Below, piece after piece: positions 23,001-31,106 of a DNA stretch of 64,000 nt. The translations under genes were made by a program, and so were the position numbers. This stretch comes from Actinotalea sp. JY-7876 (GTDB lineage Bacteria; Actinomycetota; Actinomycetes; Actinomycetales; Cellulomonadaceae). The stretch spans positions 1,488,001-1,552,000 of the forward strand of contig NZ_CP059493.1 in assembly GCF_014042015.1 (NCBI RefSeq), read 5' to 3'. Within the stretch, counting starts at the first letter, position 1. Each line of letters opens with the position of its first letter. The notes beneath the pieces were generated by a model that saw nothing but the letters and a program-made list of their open reading frames with translations, had not been told where the DNA came from and made no database searches.

Positions 23001-23550
23001 GGCCGCGCAGGTGGACCACTACCTCGCCGGCCTGCCCGACGACGCGGCCGGCGTCCCGCTCGGCGAGAGCGGGCGGAGCGTCGCAGGGCTGACGCGCGAC
23101 CTGCGGGAGGGACCGCTGCACGTCACGCTGCCCCTCGCGCTGCGGCTCGTCACGCTCGCGGCGGCCCTGGTGGCCCTCCTCGGCTACGCGGTGCACACGA
23201 CGATGACGCTCCGCTCGCGCGACGTCGAGCTGGCCCAGCTGCGCGCGGTCGGGCTGCAGCGCTCGCGCCTGGTCGGCGTCGTGACCGTGGAGGCGCTGGT
23301 GGTGTGCGGCCTCGGCGGGGTGGTGGGCGTCGCGGTCGGGCTCCTCGTCGCCCGCGTGGTCGGACCGCTGGTCGCCGTCGCGCCCGACGGGAGCGCGCCG
23401 GTGCCGTCCGTGGTCGTCGACGTGCCGTGGGGGGACGTCGGGCTCGTGCTCGCCCTCGTGGCGGCGGCCGCCGCGGTGACGGCCGTGGGTGCGGCGACCC
23501 GGCAGCGGACCGCCGACCCGGGCGCCATCCTGCGATCGGCGTCGCGGTGA
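20071..23550 (+). CDS. FtsX-like ABC transporter permease 2 (very large)
   Basis: About 1,159 residues. The N-terminal membrane anchor is WRVLAVVGLVALLVTTSLGTL. A large extracytoplasmic domain of about 250 residues precedes an FtsX block (VVVVALLLVVVAVATLTQSARLL; RTEHELMRARGSSRAQLVAAG). More helices near residues 450-560, a second extracytoplasmic domain of over 400 residues, and a final FtsX block (LVTLAAALVALLGYAVHTTM; VELAQLRAVGLQRSRLVGVV) follow. The GTG at 20071 is chosen because GGGGGAGG sits 8 nt upstream. An ATG at 20014 would lie before the likely promoter; GTGs at 20062 and 20068 are also possible. It overlaps permease 3 by 4 nt (GTGA). Substrate unknown. Confidence 0.85.
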   Translation: MQEPRASARARPARPRVPWGWLAATVLRRARAQWRVLAVVGLVALLVTTSLGTLTLLVTRSEGEAVRAALATTPASELEVRVVAQDVEGGTAAAQERAALAVSAAIGVPVTARALDAESGLAEVPREGRRSALTWVAVRQGVEDHAVLVDGRWPDPAATGAVLEVAVPEAGAAALGVVTGDTIPLVDPREGEPAVGALVVGLFRAGDLDDPWWQQDRLRGVGHDPVFPVPFAGGTVVTDGVGPLVVAQAGFDASPLTVAELTVHYTPDVDGVGPGDLARLGVDRETARDGVADALRGTVSGVRYSSDLETVAGRAAGALVVTRSGVVVVALLLVVVAVATLTQSARLLAEDRRTEHELMRARGSSRAQLVAAGALESFALGGGAAVAGTLLATRVHAALVQGTTLAGTAGADVGLLPWLVAAGAALLVTAVGVTPLLGPGDTFVESEQARARPERQAALARAGLDVVLVVLGGVALWQLQTYGSPVRRSDGGVAIDPVLVVGPAVVLTAATLLALRLLPAASALLERLAARGRGIVPQLAGWEIGRRSGRAATAVLLVAVTVAVATFTRSYLSTWSTSQAEQAAFSVGAPVVVESAASQTPAVLAEGARAVGGGEPQPALVASARLRQPTQAGTGARTGHPVAVLAATASARQHLAEGRVGREGGAAVAALPGAAPSGEGIVLPDDAVGLAGTIDLSAGDPPPGVVLASRLLLEDAAGLVSAVRLPLAFSGEAAGFAVLLDGVRAPAATIAATATEADWQGGAHRTPLRVVGLEVQLVVGAPELLASSGGYRTTVEVRDLAAVVAGVGPVSATEPGPAANPLPWPSAHAVPLAGLAAPLPAEPGPTSAVVEELPAPAAGTRAWPGVVVAGDLRDLRQTGARAAATTWPEAAARPGAVVVPAVISESAAARWGSGPGGRLVLGVGDVSVDLVVTDVVPRVPTSRSGDQVAVDHTSLVRRLAVLGREDLDPTHWWVDVPAAQVDHYLAGLPDDAAGVPLGESGRSVAGLTRDLREGPLHVTLPLALRLVTLAAALVALLGYAVHTTMTLRSRDVELAQLRAVGLQRSRLVGVVTVEALVVCGLGGVVGVAVGLLVARVVGPLVAVAPDGSAPVPSVVVDVPWGDVGLVLALVAAAAAVTAVGAATRQRTADPGAILRSASR

Positions 23551-26423
23551 TCGGGCGCCGTCGGCCGCGCCGGCCGGTCCTCACCTCGACGCCCGGGAGG
23601 GCGGGCGAGGCGTCGCGCCACCGCCCGCGCTCGCCGCGCCGCCTGACGGCGCTGCTGGGCGGGGGACCGCGCCTGGTGGCGCTGCGGTGCCGCGCCGACG
23701 CAGGGCTGCTCGCCGTCTGCTGGCTGCTGGTGGCGCTGGCCGCGCTGCTCGCCGTCCTGGCGCCGCGCGGGGTGCTCCGGGCGCTGGACGACGGCGCGCG
23801 CGCCGCGGTCCGGGACGCCGGCGCCTCGGCGGACCTCGTCCTCGAGTCCGCGCCGGCCTACTACGGGCCCTACAGCATCGGGGCCGTCCAGGACTTCGTC
23901 GACGACACGGAGTTCCTCGAGCGGCGGCTCGTCGCGCCGCTCGCCGCCACGACCGGTCCCGGGGTCGCGCACCTCGTCGTGGAGCCCGTGGACGTGCTGC
24001 TGCGGGACCCGGGCGTCGGCAGCGCGGTCGGCGAGGATGCGGTCGGGGACGACGCGGTCGAGGGCGACGTGGTCGAGGCGGGCGGCCTGGCCGAGGACGC
24101 CGTGTTCCGGACGCGCCTGACCATGCTGCCCACGGCGACCCTGGCCGCGCTGCGGGTGGTGCAGGGGGAACCCGTGACGGACGCGCTGCCCCCGGAGGGC
24201 GAGCCGCGCCCCGTCGCGCTGCCGGTGGCGTGGGCGCAGGCGTCTGACGTCGCGGTCGGGGACGTGCTCTGGCTGCGTCACTTCTCCGACCTCGGCGTGA
24301 CCGCCACGACCGTCGAGGTCACCACCCTGGTCGAGCCCGCGGACCCGTCGGCCGCGGTGTGGCAGGCCCTGGGCTGGGTGTGGGAGGAGCCGTCCGCGAG
24401 CGCCGACGCGCCGCTGCTCGCCGGCCCGGCAGTCGTGACCCAGGCCGCGTCGGCCCTCGGGGCGGAGGCCATGGGGACCGTCGTGCTCCCGACGGACGCG
24501 GACGCCTACACCGCCGCCGTGGCCGCCGACGTCGCCCTCCAGCTCGACCGCATCACCCGGAGCGACGTGCCCTTCCCCGGGACGATGACCAACCTGGTCC
24601 TCGCGCGGTCGGCGCTGGACGAGACCCTGGACGCCTACCACGACCAGGCCCGCGCGGCCCGTGCGCAGATGGACCTGGCCGTCGCCGGGGCGGTCGGGGT
24701 GGCCGTGCTCGTCCTCGTGCTCGCCGCGCGGCTCCTGGTGGCCCGGCGCGCCGCCGCCACGGCGCTCGAACGGGCACGCGGCGCGTCCGTCGCGAGCGTC
24801 GCGCTGCGCGCTGCCGCCGAGTCGGTCCCGCTGACGCTGGCCGCCGTCGTCCCGGTGCTCGTGCTGGGTCACCTGCTCGGCGGCGTCCCGCCGGGTGCCG
24901 CGGCGCCGGTGCTCGCCGTGGTCGCCGTCGCAGTCCTGGCGGCTCCCGCGCAGACGGCCGTGCTGGCGCGCCGGCAGTGGGGGGCGACGCGCGTGCCGGC
25001 CAACCCGCGCGACCGCGTGCGGCTCGCGCGGCGCCGCGCGGTCCGGCGCGCCGTGCTCGAGGGCGGCCTGCTCGTCCTGGCGGCGGCGGCCGTCACGGCC
25101 CTGCGCGACCGCGGGCTGCTCCAGACGAGGACCGCCGGGACCGACCCGTTCCTGGCCGCCGCGCCCCTCCTGCTGGTGGCCGCGGTGACGCTCGTCGTCG
25201 TCCGCCTGCACCCCGGCCCCGTGCGGGCGGCCGCGGCGCTCGCGCGCCGGACCCGCGGCCCGCTCGGGGTGGTCGGGGCAAGCCGCGCGCAGCGCGCCGT
25301 CGCCGCGCTGCCCGTGCTGACCCTCGCCCTGGGCACGGGCGTGGCCGTGTCGAGCATGCTGCTGCTGAGCACCGTCGCCGAGGGCCAGGTGGACGCCTCG
25401 TGGTCCCGGGTCGGCGCGGACGCCCGTGTCGACGTCACGCGGATGCGGGGGACCGACGGTGAGGCGCTGGCGCGTGACCTGGCCGACGAGCCCGGCGTGA
25501 CGGCGGTGTCGGCGGCGGCCGTGACGGCGGGGACCGCGCTGGACCTCGGGCCGCGGAACGTCAACGTGTCGGTGCTGGCGGTCGACGGGGCGTTCGCCGA
25601 CCTGGTCCGGGGCGTGCCGGGCGCCGGCACCGACGTCGCCGCCCTCGCCGGCCTGGCGGGAACCGCGGCGGGTGACGCGGTGCCTGCGGTGGTGGACGCG
25701 GCGCTGGCGCGCGACCTGGGCGACGCCGTCGAGGACCCCCTCACGGTGACGTTCCGCGGGACGCGCCTGACCGTGCGCGTGGTGGGCACCACGGACGTCG
25801 CCCCGGACGGCCAGCTCCCGGGGCCGTTCCTCTACCTGTCGCCCGAGCACGTCGTCCCGCTCATGGACGAGCCCCTCGCGCGTGACGTCGTGTGGGTGTC
25901 CGGCCCGGGGGCGTCCGACGCCGTCGCGGGGCTGCCGGCCGACGCGGTGACGACCCGCGTCGGGTGGCTCGCCGAGCGCCGCGGCCCCGGGCTGGTGGGC
26001 GGCGTCCAGGGCCTCATGGCGCTCACACTGTCGATGACCGGCGTGCTGGCCGCGGCGGCGCTCGTCCTCACGGTCGTGTCGGGGGCCCGCGAGCGCGGCC
26101 GGACGCTGGCCCTGCTGCGCACGCTCGGCATGCGCCCGGGAGCGGGGTGGTGGCTCGCGCTCGCGGAGGTCGGCCCGGCGGTGCTGGCGGCCGTCCTGGC
26201 CGGCGCCGCGTCGGGCGTGCTGGTCGTGCTCGCGCTGGGCCCCGCGCTCGGGCTCGAGGTCATGACCGGGGGCGTCGGCATGCCCGACCTGGTCGTCGAC
26301 CCGGGCGCGGTGGTGGGGCTGCTCGCCGCCGTCGCAGCGCTCGCCGGCCTGGCCGTGGTCGTCGAGGTCCTGGTGCACCGGCGCGACGGCCTGCACGAGG
26401 TGCTGCGCGTCGGGGGCGACTGA
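23547..26423 (+). CDS. FtsX-like ABC transporter permease 3
   Basis: A 958-residue permease starting with GTG inside the stop of permease 2. An Arg-rich cytoplasmic leader of about 40 residues is followed by the helix GLLAVCWLLVALAALLAVLA. A long extracytoplasmic domain comes next, then an FtsX-type block near residues 370-480 (MDLAVAGAVGVAVLVLVLAARLL; ALERARGASVASVALRAAAE). A second extracytoplasmic part and a C-terminal FtsX block (GLMALTLSMTGVLAAAALVL; RERGRTLALLRTLGMRPG) complete it. It is paired with permease 2 and likely forms a heterodimer with it. No ATPase gene of its own is present, so it probably uses the ATPase at 16944 or one encoded elsewhere. It converges with the amidotransferase gene, 13 bp between stops. 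Confidence 0.85.
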   Translation: MIGRRRPRRPVLTSTPGRAGEASRHRPRSPRRLTALLGGGPRLVALRCRADAGLLAVCWLLVALAALLAVLAPRGVLRALDDGARAAVRDAGASADLVLESAPAYYGPYSIGAVQDFVDDTEFLERRLVAPLAATTGPGVAHLVVEPVDVLLRDPGVGSAVGEDAVGDDAVEGDVVEAGGLAEDAVFRTRLTMLPTATLAALRVVQGEPVTDALPPEGEPRPVALPVAWAQASDVAVGDVLWLRHFSDLGVTATTVEVTTLVEPADPSAAVWQALGWVWEEPSASADAPLLAGPAVVTQAASALGAEAMGTVVLPTDADAYTAAVAADVALQLDRITRSDVPFPGTMTNLVLARSALDETLDAYHDQARAARAQMDLAVAGAVGVAVLVLVLAARLLVARRAAATALERARGASVASVALRAAAESVPLTLAAVVPVLVLGHLLGGVPPGAAAPVLAVVAVAVLAAPAQTAVLARRQWGATRVPANPRDRVRLARRRAVRRAVLEGGLLVLAAAAVTALRDRGLLQTRTAGTDPFLAAAPLLLVAAVTLVVVRLHPGPVRAAAALARRTRGPLGVVGASRAQRAVAALPVLTLALGTGVAVSSMLLLSTVAEGQVDASWSRVGADARVDVTRMRGTDGEALARDLADEPGVTAVSAAAVTAGTALDLGPRNVNVSVLAVDGAFADLVRGVPGAGTDVAALAGLAGTAAGDAVPAVVDAALARDLGDAVEDPLTVTFRGTRLTVRVVGTTDVAPDGQLPGPFLYLSPEHVVPLMDEPLARDVVWVSGPGASDAVAGLPADAVTTRVGWLAERRGPGLVGGVQGLMALTLSMTGVLAAAALVLTVVSGARERGRTLALLRTLGMRPGAGWWLALAEVGPAVLAAVLAGAASGVLVVLALGPALGLEVMTGGVGMPDLVVDPGAVVGLLAAVAALAGLAVVVEVLVHRRDGLHEVLRVGGD

Positions 26424-26436
26424 CGGACGCGCGCGG

Positions 26437-27276
26437 TCAGGCGGCAGGGGCGCGCGGGACGAACGGGCGCACCTCCTCGTCGCGCCCGTCGACCACCAGG
26501 CAGGTCGCCTCGGGCACCTCGAGCCAGGCGCCGCGCAGGTCGCCCAGCGGTTCGGAGACGACGAGCCGGGCGTCGTCGGGCACCCCCCGCAGCGCGCGGC
26601 TGTGCGGGTAGTGCTGCCGGAGCGCGGAGATGTCGGCGTTGCGGAACAGCGTGCGCGACCGGCCCTCCGAGGAGTAGCGCACCGCCCACATCCGTCGGCC
26701 GTCCGTCGCGGCGAGGGTCCCCTGGAACGGGAACTCCACGCCGTGTCGCCGGCCGGTCTCCTCGACCAGGCCGACGGCGGCCGCCATCGCCGCGGGCGGG
26801 TCGTCGGCCAGGCCGTACGTCAGCGCGAGGTGGAAGACCGTCTCGGAGTCGGTGGTGCCCTCGATGAGGGGGAACAGGCTCGGGTCGACGGCGAGCTGCA
26901 GGTCGCGCCGGAGCTCGGGGAACCGGTCGACGCTGCCGTTGTGCATGAAGAGCCAGTCGTCGTGCCGGAACGGGTGGCAGTTGGTCTGCTGCACGGCGCT
27001 GCCGCTCGTGGCACGCACGTGCGCGAAGACGTGCCCGGAGCGGACGTGCCGCGCGAGCTCACGCAGGTTGCGGTCGCTCCAGGCGGGGTCGGTGGACCGG
27101 AACAGCCCGGGCTCGGGGGTGTGGCCGTCGTACCAGCCGACCCCGAAGCCGTCACCGTTCGTCGCCTCCGCGCCCAGGTGGCTGTGCTGGCTCTGCAGCA
27201 CGAGCGAGTTCGCCTGCTTGTACAACAGGTCCTCGAGCGCCACGGGCGCCCCCGAGTACGCCAGCCATCGGCACAT
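26437..27276 (-). CDS. Class II glutamine amidotransferase (YafJ/EgtC-like)
   Basis: A 279-residue Ntn-type glutaminase domain. Cys2 follows the initiator Met (MCRWLAYSG), with conserved NGDGFGVGWY, FAHVRATSG (substrate Arg), QQTNCHPF, FMHNGSVDRF and GTTDSETVFHL in family order. These stand-alone class II amidotransferases release ammonia from an amide. The ergothioneine enzyme EgtC hydrolyses a gamma-glutamyl amide. No egtB/egtD genes lie beside it, so the generic name is safer. It is cytoplasmic, with no extra domain. The start is the first ATG that leaves the catalytic Cys at position 2. Confidence 0.92.
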   Translation of the reverse strand: MCRWLAYSGAPVALEDLLYKQANSLVLQSQHSHLGAEATNGDGFGVGWYDGHTPEPGLFRSTDPAWSDRNLRELARHVRSGHVFAHVRATSGSAVQQTNCHPFRHDDWLFMHNGSVDRFPELRRDLQLAVDPSLFPLIEGTTDSETVFHLALTYGLADDPPAAMAAAVGLVEETGRRHGVEFPFQGTLAATDGRRMWAVRYSSEGRSRTLFRNADISALRQHYPHSRALRGVPDDARLVVSEPLGDLRGAWLEVPEATCLVVDGRDEEVRPFVPRAPAA

Positions 27277-27361
27277 GTCGCCCCCTCGCGCGGGCCGCCG
27301 GTGGCGGTCCTTCGCCCACCCTGCGCCGGGCGCGCGCCCCGCGCCAGGGGAGACGCCGCGC

Positions 27362-29020
27362 TCAGTCCGGCGTGATCTCCGTGACGGCGCCGCCCTCCAC
27401 GTGCAGGCGGCGGGTCAGACGCACGGTCTCGAGCATCCGCCGGTCGTGGGTCACGAGCAGGATCGTGCCGTCGAACGCGTCGAGCGCCGCCTCGAGCTGC
27501 TCGATCGCGGGCAGGTCGAGGTGGTTCGTCGGCTCGTCGAGCACGAGCAGGTTGACGCCCCGGGCCTGCAGCAGCGCGAGCGCCGCCCGCGTGCGCTCGC
27601 CGGGGGACTGGGACGCCGCCGGGCGGTGGATGTGGTGCCCGCCGAGGCCGAACTTCGCCAGCAGCGTGCGCACGTCGGCGGTCGTCCACTCGGGGACCTC
27701 GCGCGCGAACGCGGTGACGAGCGGCTCGTCGCCCTCGAAGGCGCGCCGCGCCTGGTCGACCTCGCCCACGAGCACGCCTGAGCCCAGGTCGACGGCGCCC
27801 GACGTCGGCTCGAGCCGGCCGAGCAGGAGCGCGAGCAGCGTCGACTTGCCCGCGCCGTTCGGCCCCGTCACCGCGACCCGGTCCTGCCAGTCGACCTGGA
27901 GGTCGACGGGTCCCAGCGTGAAGTCGCCGCGCCGCACCGTGGCCGCGCGGGCGACGGCGACCACGGCGCCGGAGCGCGGGCCGCTCGCGATGCTCAGCTG
28001 CAGCTGCCACTCCTTGCGGGGCTCCTCGACCGTCTCGAGCCGCTCGATCAGCCGCTCGGTCTGCCGGGCCTTGGCCGCCTGCTTCTCCGAGGTCTGGCCC
28101 CGGAAGCTCTTGATGTACTTGTCGTTGTCGGACGCCTTGCGCCGGGCGTTGCGCACCCCCTTCTCCATCCACGCCCGCTGCGTGCGGGCGCGAGCCTGGA
28201 GCGCGTCCAGGCGTGACGCGTAGCCCTCGTACGCCTCGCGCGCGCGGCGCCGCGCGACCGAGCGCTCCTCGAGGTAGGCGTCATAGCTGCCGCCGTAGAG
28301 CTGCACCCGCTGCAGGCTGCGGTCGATCTCCACGACGGCGGTCACGGTGCGGCTGAGGAACTCGCGGTCGTGGCTCACCACGACGATCGGCGCCTCGGAG
28401 CGGTGCACGAAGTCCTCGAGGAGGTCGAGCCCCGCCGCGTCGAGGTCGTTCGTCGGCTCGTCCAGCAGGTACAGGTCGTAGCGCGAGAGCAGCAGCGCGG
28501 CGAGGCCGACGCGTGCGGCCTGCCCGCCGGACAGCGCCGTCATGGGGTGGTCGAGGTCGACGTCGAGCCCGATCTCGTCGGTGACGCTCGCGCAGCGGGA
28601 GTCGAGGTCGGCGCCGCCCAGGCGCAGCCACGCGTCCAGCGCGTCGGAGTACGCGTCCCCGGCGGCGCCGGACGCGTCGACGGCGAGCGCGTCGGCCGCC
28701 GCGTCCATGGCCGCCTGCGCCGCCGCGACCCCGGTGCGGCGCTCGAGGTGCTGCCGGACCGTCTCGCCCGGTACCCGCTCGCCCTCCTGGGCGAGGAACC
28801 CGAGCTGCGCGTCGGGCGGTGAGACCGCGACGCTGCCCTCGTCCGGCACGCGCGTGCCCCGCAGGATCGCCAGGAGCGTGGACTTGCCGGCCCCGTTGGG
28901 CCCGACGAGCCCGACGACGTCGCCGGGCGCGACGACGAGGTCGACCCCCCGGAACAGGAGGCGGTCCCCGAACGCCGCGGCCACGCCGCGGGCCTGCACT
29001 GTTGCTGACACGGGCGCCAT
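27362..29020 (-). CDS. ABC-F family ATPase (ribosome-associated type)
   Basis: A 552-residue protein with two ABC domains and no membrane part. Domain 1 has Walker A GPNGAGKST near residue 40, signature ALSGGQAARVGLAAL and Walker B LYLLDEPTNDLD. The charged interdomain linker at about residues 240-320 (RRAREAYEGYASRLDALQAR) includes the EKGVRNARRKASDNDKYIKS stretch. Domain 2 has GPNGAGKST, a drifted signature SQSPGERTRAAL and LLVLDEPTNHLD. ABC-F proteins bind the ribosomal E site and act in translation rescue or antibiotic protection. The type cannot be decided. The second signature has S-P in place of the usual S-G-G core. Confidence 0.92.
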   Translation of the reverse strand: MAPVSATVQARGVAAAFGDRLLFRGVDLVVAPGDVVGLVGPNGAGKSTLLAILRGTRVPDEGSVAVSPPDAQLGFLAQEGERVPGETVRQHLERRTGVAAAQAAMDAAADALAVDASGAAGDAYSDALDAWLRLGGADLDSRCASVTDEIGLDVDLDHPMTALSGGQAARVGLAALLLSRYDLYLLDEPTNDLDAAGLDLLEDFVHRSEAPIVVVSHDREFLSRTVTAVVEIDRSLQRVQLYGGSYDAYLEERSVARRRAREAYEGYASRLDALQARARTQRAWMEKGVRNARRKASDNDKYIKSFRGQTSEKQAAKARQTERLIERLETVEEPRKEWQLQLSIASGPRSGAVVAVARAATVRRGDFTLGPVDLQVDWQDRVAVTGPNGAGKSTLLALLLGRLEPTSGAVDLGSGVLVGEVDQARRAFEGDEPLVTAFAREVPEWTTADVRTLLAKFGLGGHHIHRPAASQSPGERTRAALALLQARGVNLLVLDEPTNHLDLPAIEQLEAALDAFDGTILLVTHDRRMLETVRLTRRLHVEGGAVTEITPD

Positions 29021-29060
29021 TGTCCCGTGCCGCGCGCGGGTCCGGCGACGGCGGGCGCGC

Positions 29061-29837
29061 TCACCCGCCCGCGTAGTGCGTCGCCAGCCGCTCCAGCTGC
29101 CCGACGTACCCGCCGCCGAAGAGCACCGCGTGGACGGCGACCGGGAAGAGCTGGTGCAGGCCGAGCAGGTCCCGCCAGCCGGTCGGCAGGGGGTGCTGCT
29201 CCTGGTATCCCGCCAGGACGACGTCCAGGTGCGGCAGGCCGAACAGGGCCAGCATCGCGAGGTCGCTCACGCGGTGCCCGCCGTGGGCGGCGGGGTCGAT
29301 GAGCACGGCCCCCGCGGCGGTCCAGACGACGTTGCCCGACCACAGGTCGCCGTGCACGCGGGCCGGCCCGTCGCCGTCGTCCCATGCGCCGTCGCGCAGG
29401 CGGCGTCCGACAACGTCGAGCGCTGCCGCGAGGCCGGGGGACAGGCGCCCGGTCGCCCGCAGCGGCTCGCGCACCGGCTCCAGCCGGAGGTCCGCGAGGG
29501 CCGGGCCCCACCGCTCGTACGCCCCGGAACGCAGCGGCAGCGGCGCGTCGAGCGGACCGAAGAAGCCGTCGCCCGTCCACCCGTCGGGCGGGCAGCCGAA
29601 CGCCGGCGCGCCCCTGTCGTGCAGCCGCGCCAGCCCGCGGCCGAGCTCGCGCGCCGCGTCCGGCGTGGGCGGGGCGGCTTCGAGGTGCTCGAGGAGGAGC
29701 GCGTCGTCGCGGACCTCCAGCACGCGCACCACCGGGACCGCGCGGGCCGCCGCGAGCCAGCGCAGGCCGGCCGCCTCGCACGCGAAGAAGCCCGGCGGCG
29801 CGTCCGCTCGCGCCTTGCGGTGGACCCTCGCCGTCAT
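29061..29837 (-). CDS. Fructosamine kinase-family / aminoglycoside phosphotransferase-like kinase
   Basis: A 258-residue protein-kinase-like phosphotransferase. It has a short N-lobe (VVRVLEVRDDALLLEHLEA), a catalytic loop HGDLWSGNVVW and a metal-binding motif LIDPAAHGGHRVSDLAML, with a C-terminal GYQEQHPLPTGWRDLLGLHQLFPVAVHAVLFGG block typical of fructosamine-3-kinase relatives. The family phosphorylates ketosamines on proteins or small molecules, triggering deglycation. Bacterial members are otherwise little known. The ATG at 29837 is used; no strong ribosome-binding site is seen. It is divergent from ald, with 97 bp between the starts. Confidence 0.85.
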   Translation of the reverse strand: MTARVHRKARADAPPGFFACEAAGLRWLAAARAVPVVRVLEVRDDALLLEHLEAAPPTPDAARELGRGLARLHDRGAPAFGCPPDGWTGDGFFGPLDAPLPLRSGAYERWGPALADLRLEPVREPLRATGRLSPGLAAALDVVGRRLRDGAWDDGDGPARVHGDLWSGNVVWTAAGAVLIDPAAHGGHRVSDLAMLALFGLPHLDVVLAGYQEQHPLPTGWRDLLGLHQLFPVAVHAVLFGGGYVGQLERLATHYAGG

Positions 29838-29934
29838 GGCCCCAGTCGACCACGACCGGCCCGCAGCGGGCCCAGGGCTGTCGCGTCCGGCTCCCGCGTG
29901 CGACGCTCGCAGGAGCCCCGGACGGAGGAGCACG

Positions 29935-31032
29935 ATGAGGATCGGCGTACCGGCAGAGGTCAAGAACCACGAGTACCGCGTCGCGCTCACGCCGGCCGGC
30001 GTGCACGCGCTCGAGGGCGACGGGCACGAAGTGCTCGTGCAGCGCGGCGCGGGCCTGGGGTCCGGCATCGCGGACGACGCGTACGTCGCGGCCGGCGCAC
30101 GCATGGTCCCCGAGGCCGCCGACGCCTGGGCCGCGGAGCTCGTCTGCAAGGTCAAGGAGCCGGTCGAGCAGGAGTACCCGCTGCTGCGCCGCGACCAGGT
30201 CCTCTTCACCTACCTGCACCTCGCCGCGAGCCGCGCCTGCACGCTCGCGCTGCTCGAGGCCGGCACCACGGCGATCGCGTACGAGACCGTGCAGCTGGCC
30301 GACGGGTCCTTGCCGCTGCTCGCGCCGATGAGCGAGGTCGCCGGGCGCCTCGCCCCGCAGGTCGGCGCGTACCACCTCATGCGCAGCCAGGGCGGTCGCG
30401 GCCTGCTGCCGGGCGGCGTCCCCGGGGTCGCGCCGGCCTCGGTCGTCGTCATCGGCGGCGGCGTCGCCGGACGCCACGCGGCCCAGATCGCCGTCGGGCT
30501 GCGGGCGGAGGTCACGATCCTCGACGTGAACGTCGCCAAGCTCCGGGCGCTCGACGCGGCGTACGGCGGGCGCGTGCGCACGCTCGCGTCGAGCCCGCTC
30601 GCGGTCGAGGAGGCCGTCGTGGCGGCCGACGTCGTCATCGGCGCGGTCCTCGTCCCGGGGCGGCGGGCGCCGACGCTCGTCAGCAACGCGACGGTCGCCC
30701 GCATGCGGGAGGGGTCCGTGCTGGTCGACATCGCCGTCGACCAGGGCGGCTGCTTCGAGGACACGCGTCCCACCACGCACGCCGAGCCCACCTTCCGGGT
30801 GCACGGGTCCACGTTCTACTGCGTCGCGAACATGCCCGGCGCGGTGCCGGACACGTCCACGCACGCGCTGACCGCCGCCACGCTGCCGTACGTGCGCTCG
30901 CTGGCGGCGCTCGGCTGGCGCGAGGCGGTGGCCCGCGACGCGGCGCTGGCGGCCGGCCTGTCCACGCACGACGGCGCGCTCGTGCAGCCCGGGGTCGCCG
31001 AGGCGCACGGGCTGCCCGTCACCGCCGCCTGA
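29935..31032 (+). CDS. ald: Alanine dehydrogenase
   Basis: A 365-residue NAD-dependent L-alanine dehydrogenase (alanine + NAD+ + water to pyruvate + ammonia + NADH). It starts MRIGVPAEVKNHEYRVALTP, the family's first motif. Substrate-site residues lie in VKEPVEQEY and FTYLHLAAS, the Rossmann motif is VVVIGGGVAGRHAAQ at about residues 168-182, and the C-terminal YCVANMPGAVPDTSTHALT is highly conserved. A strong GGAGGAG precedes the ATG. It serves nitrogen and alanine catabolism and NAD recycling under low oxygen in mycobacteria. It stands alone, without an adjacent AsnC/Lrp-type regulator. Confidence 0.96.
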   Translation: MRIGVPAEVKNHEYRVALTPAGVHALEGDGHEVLVQRGAGLGSGIADDAYVAAGARMVPEAADAWAAELVCKVKEPVEQEYPLLRRDQVLFTYLHLAASRACTLALLEAGTTAIAYETVQLADGSLPLLAPMSEVAGRLAPQVGAYHLMRSQGGRGLLPGGVPGVAPASVVVIGGGVAGRHAAQIAVGLRAEVTILDVNVAKLRALDAAYGGRVRTLASSPLAVEEAVVAADVVIGAVLVPGRRAPTLVSNATVARMREGSVLVDIAVDQGGCFEDTRPTTHAEPTFRVHGSTFYCVANMPGAVPDTSTHALTAATLPYVRSLAALGWREAVARDAALAAGLSTHDGALVQPGVAEAHGLPVTAA

Positions 31033-31094
31033 CCGGCCGCGCGCGACCCGGCGCGCCGAGGGGAAAGCGGTGGGTCCGCCGTCGCGCGGTGCCC

Positions 31095-31100
31095 TACCGT
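31095..31100 (+). promoter_or_regulatory. -10 element, leaderless type, for the GNAT gene
   Basis: TACCGT ends 6 nt before the ATG at 31107. No ribosome-binding site lies between. Confidence 0.4.
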
Positions 31101-31106
31101 GCGCCG

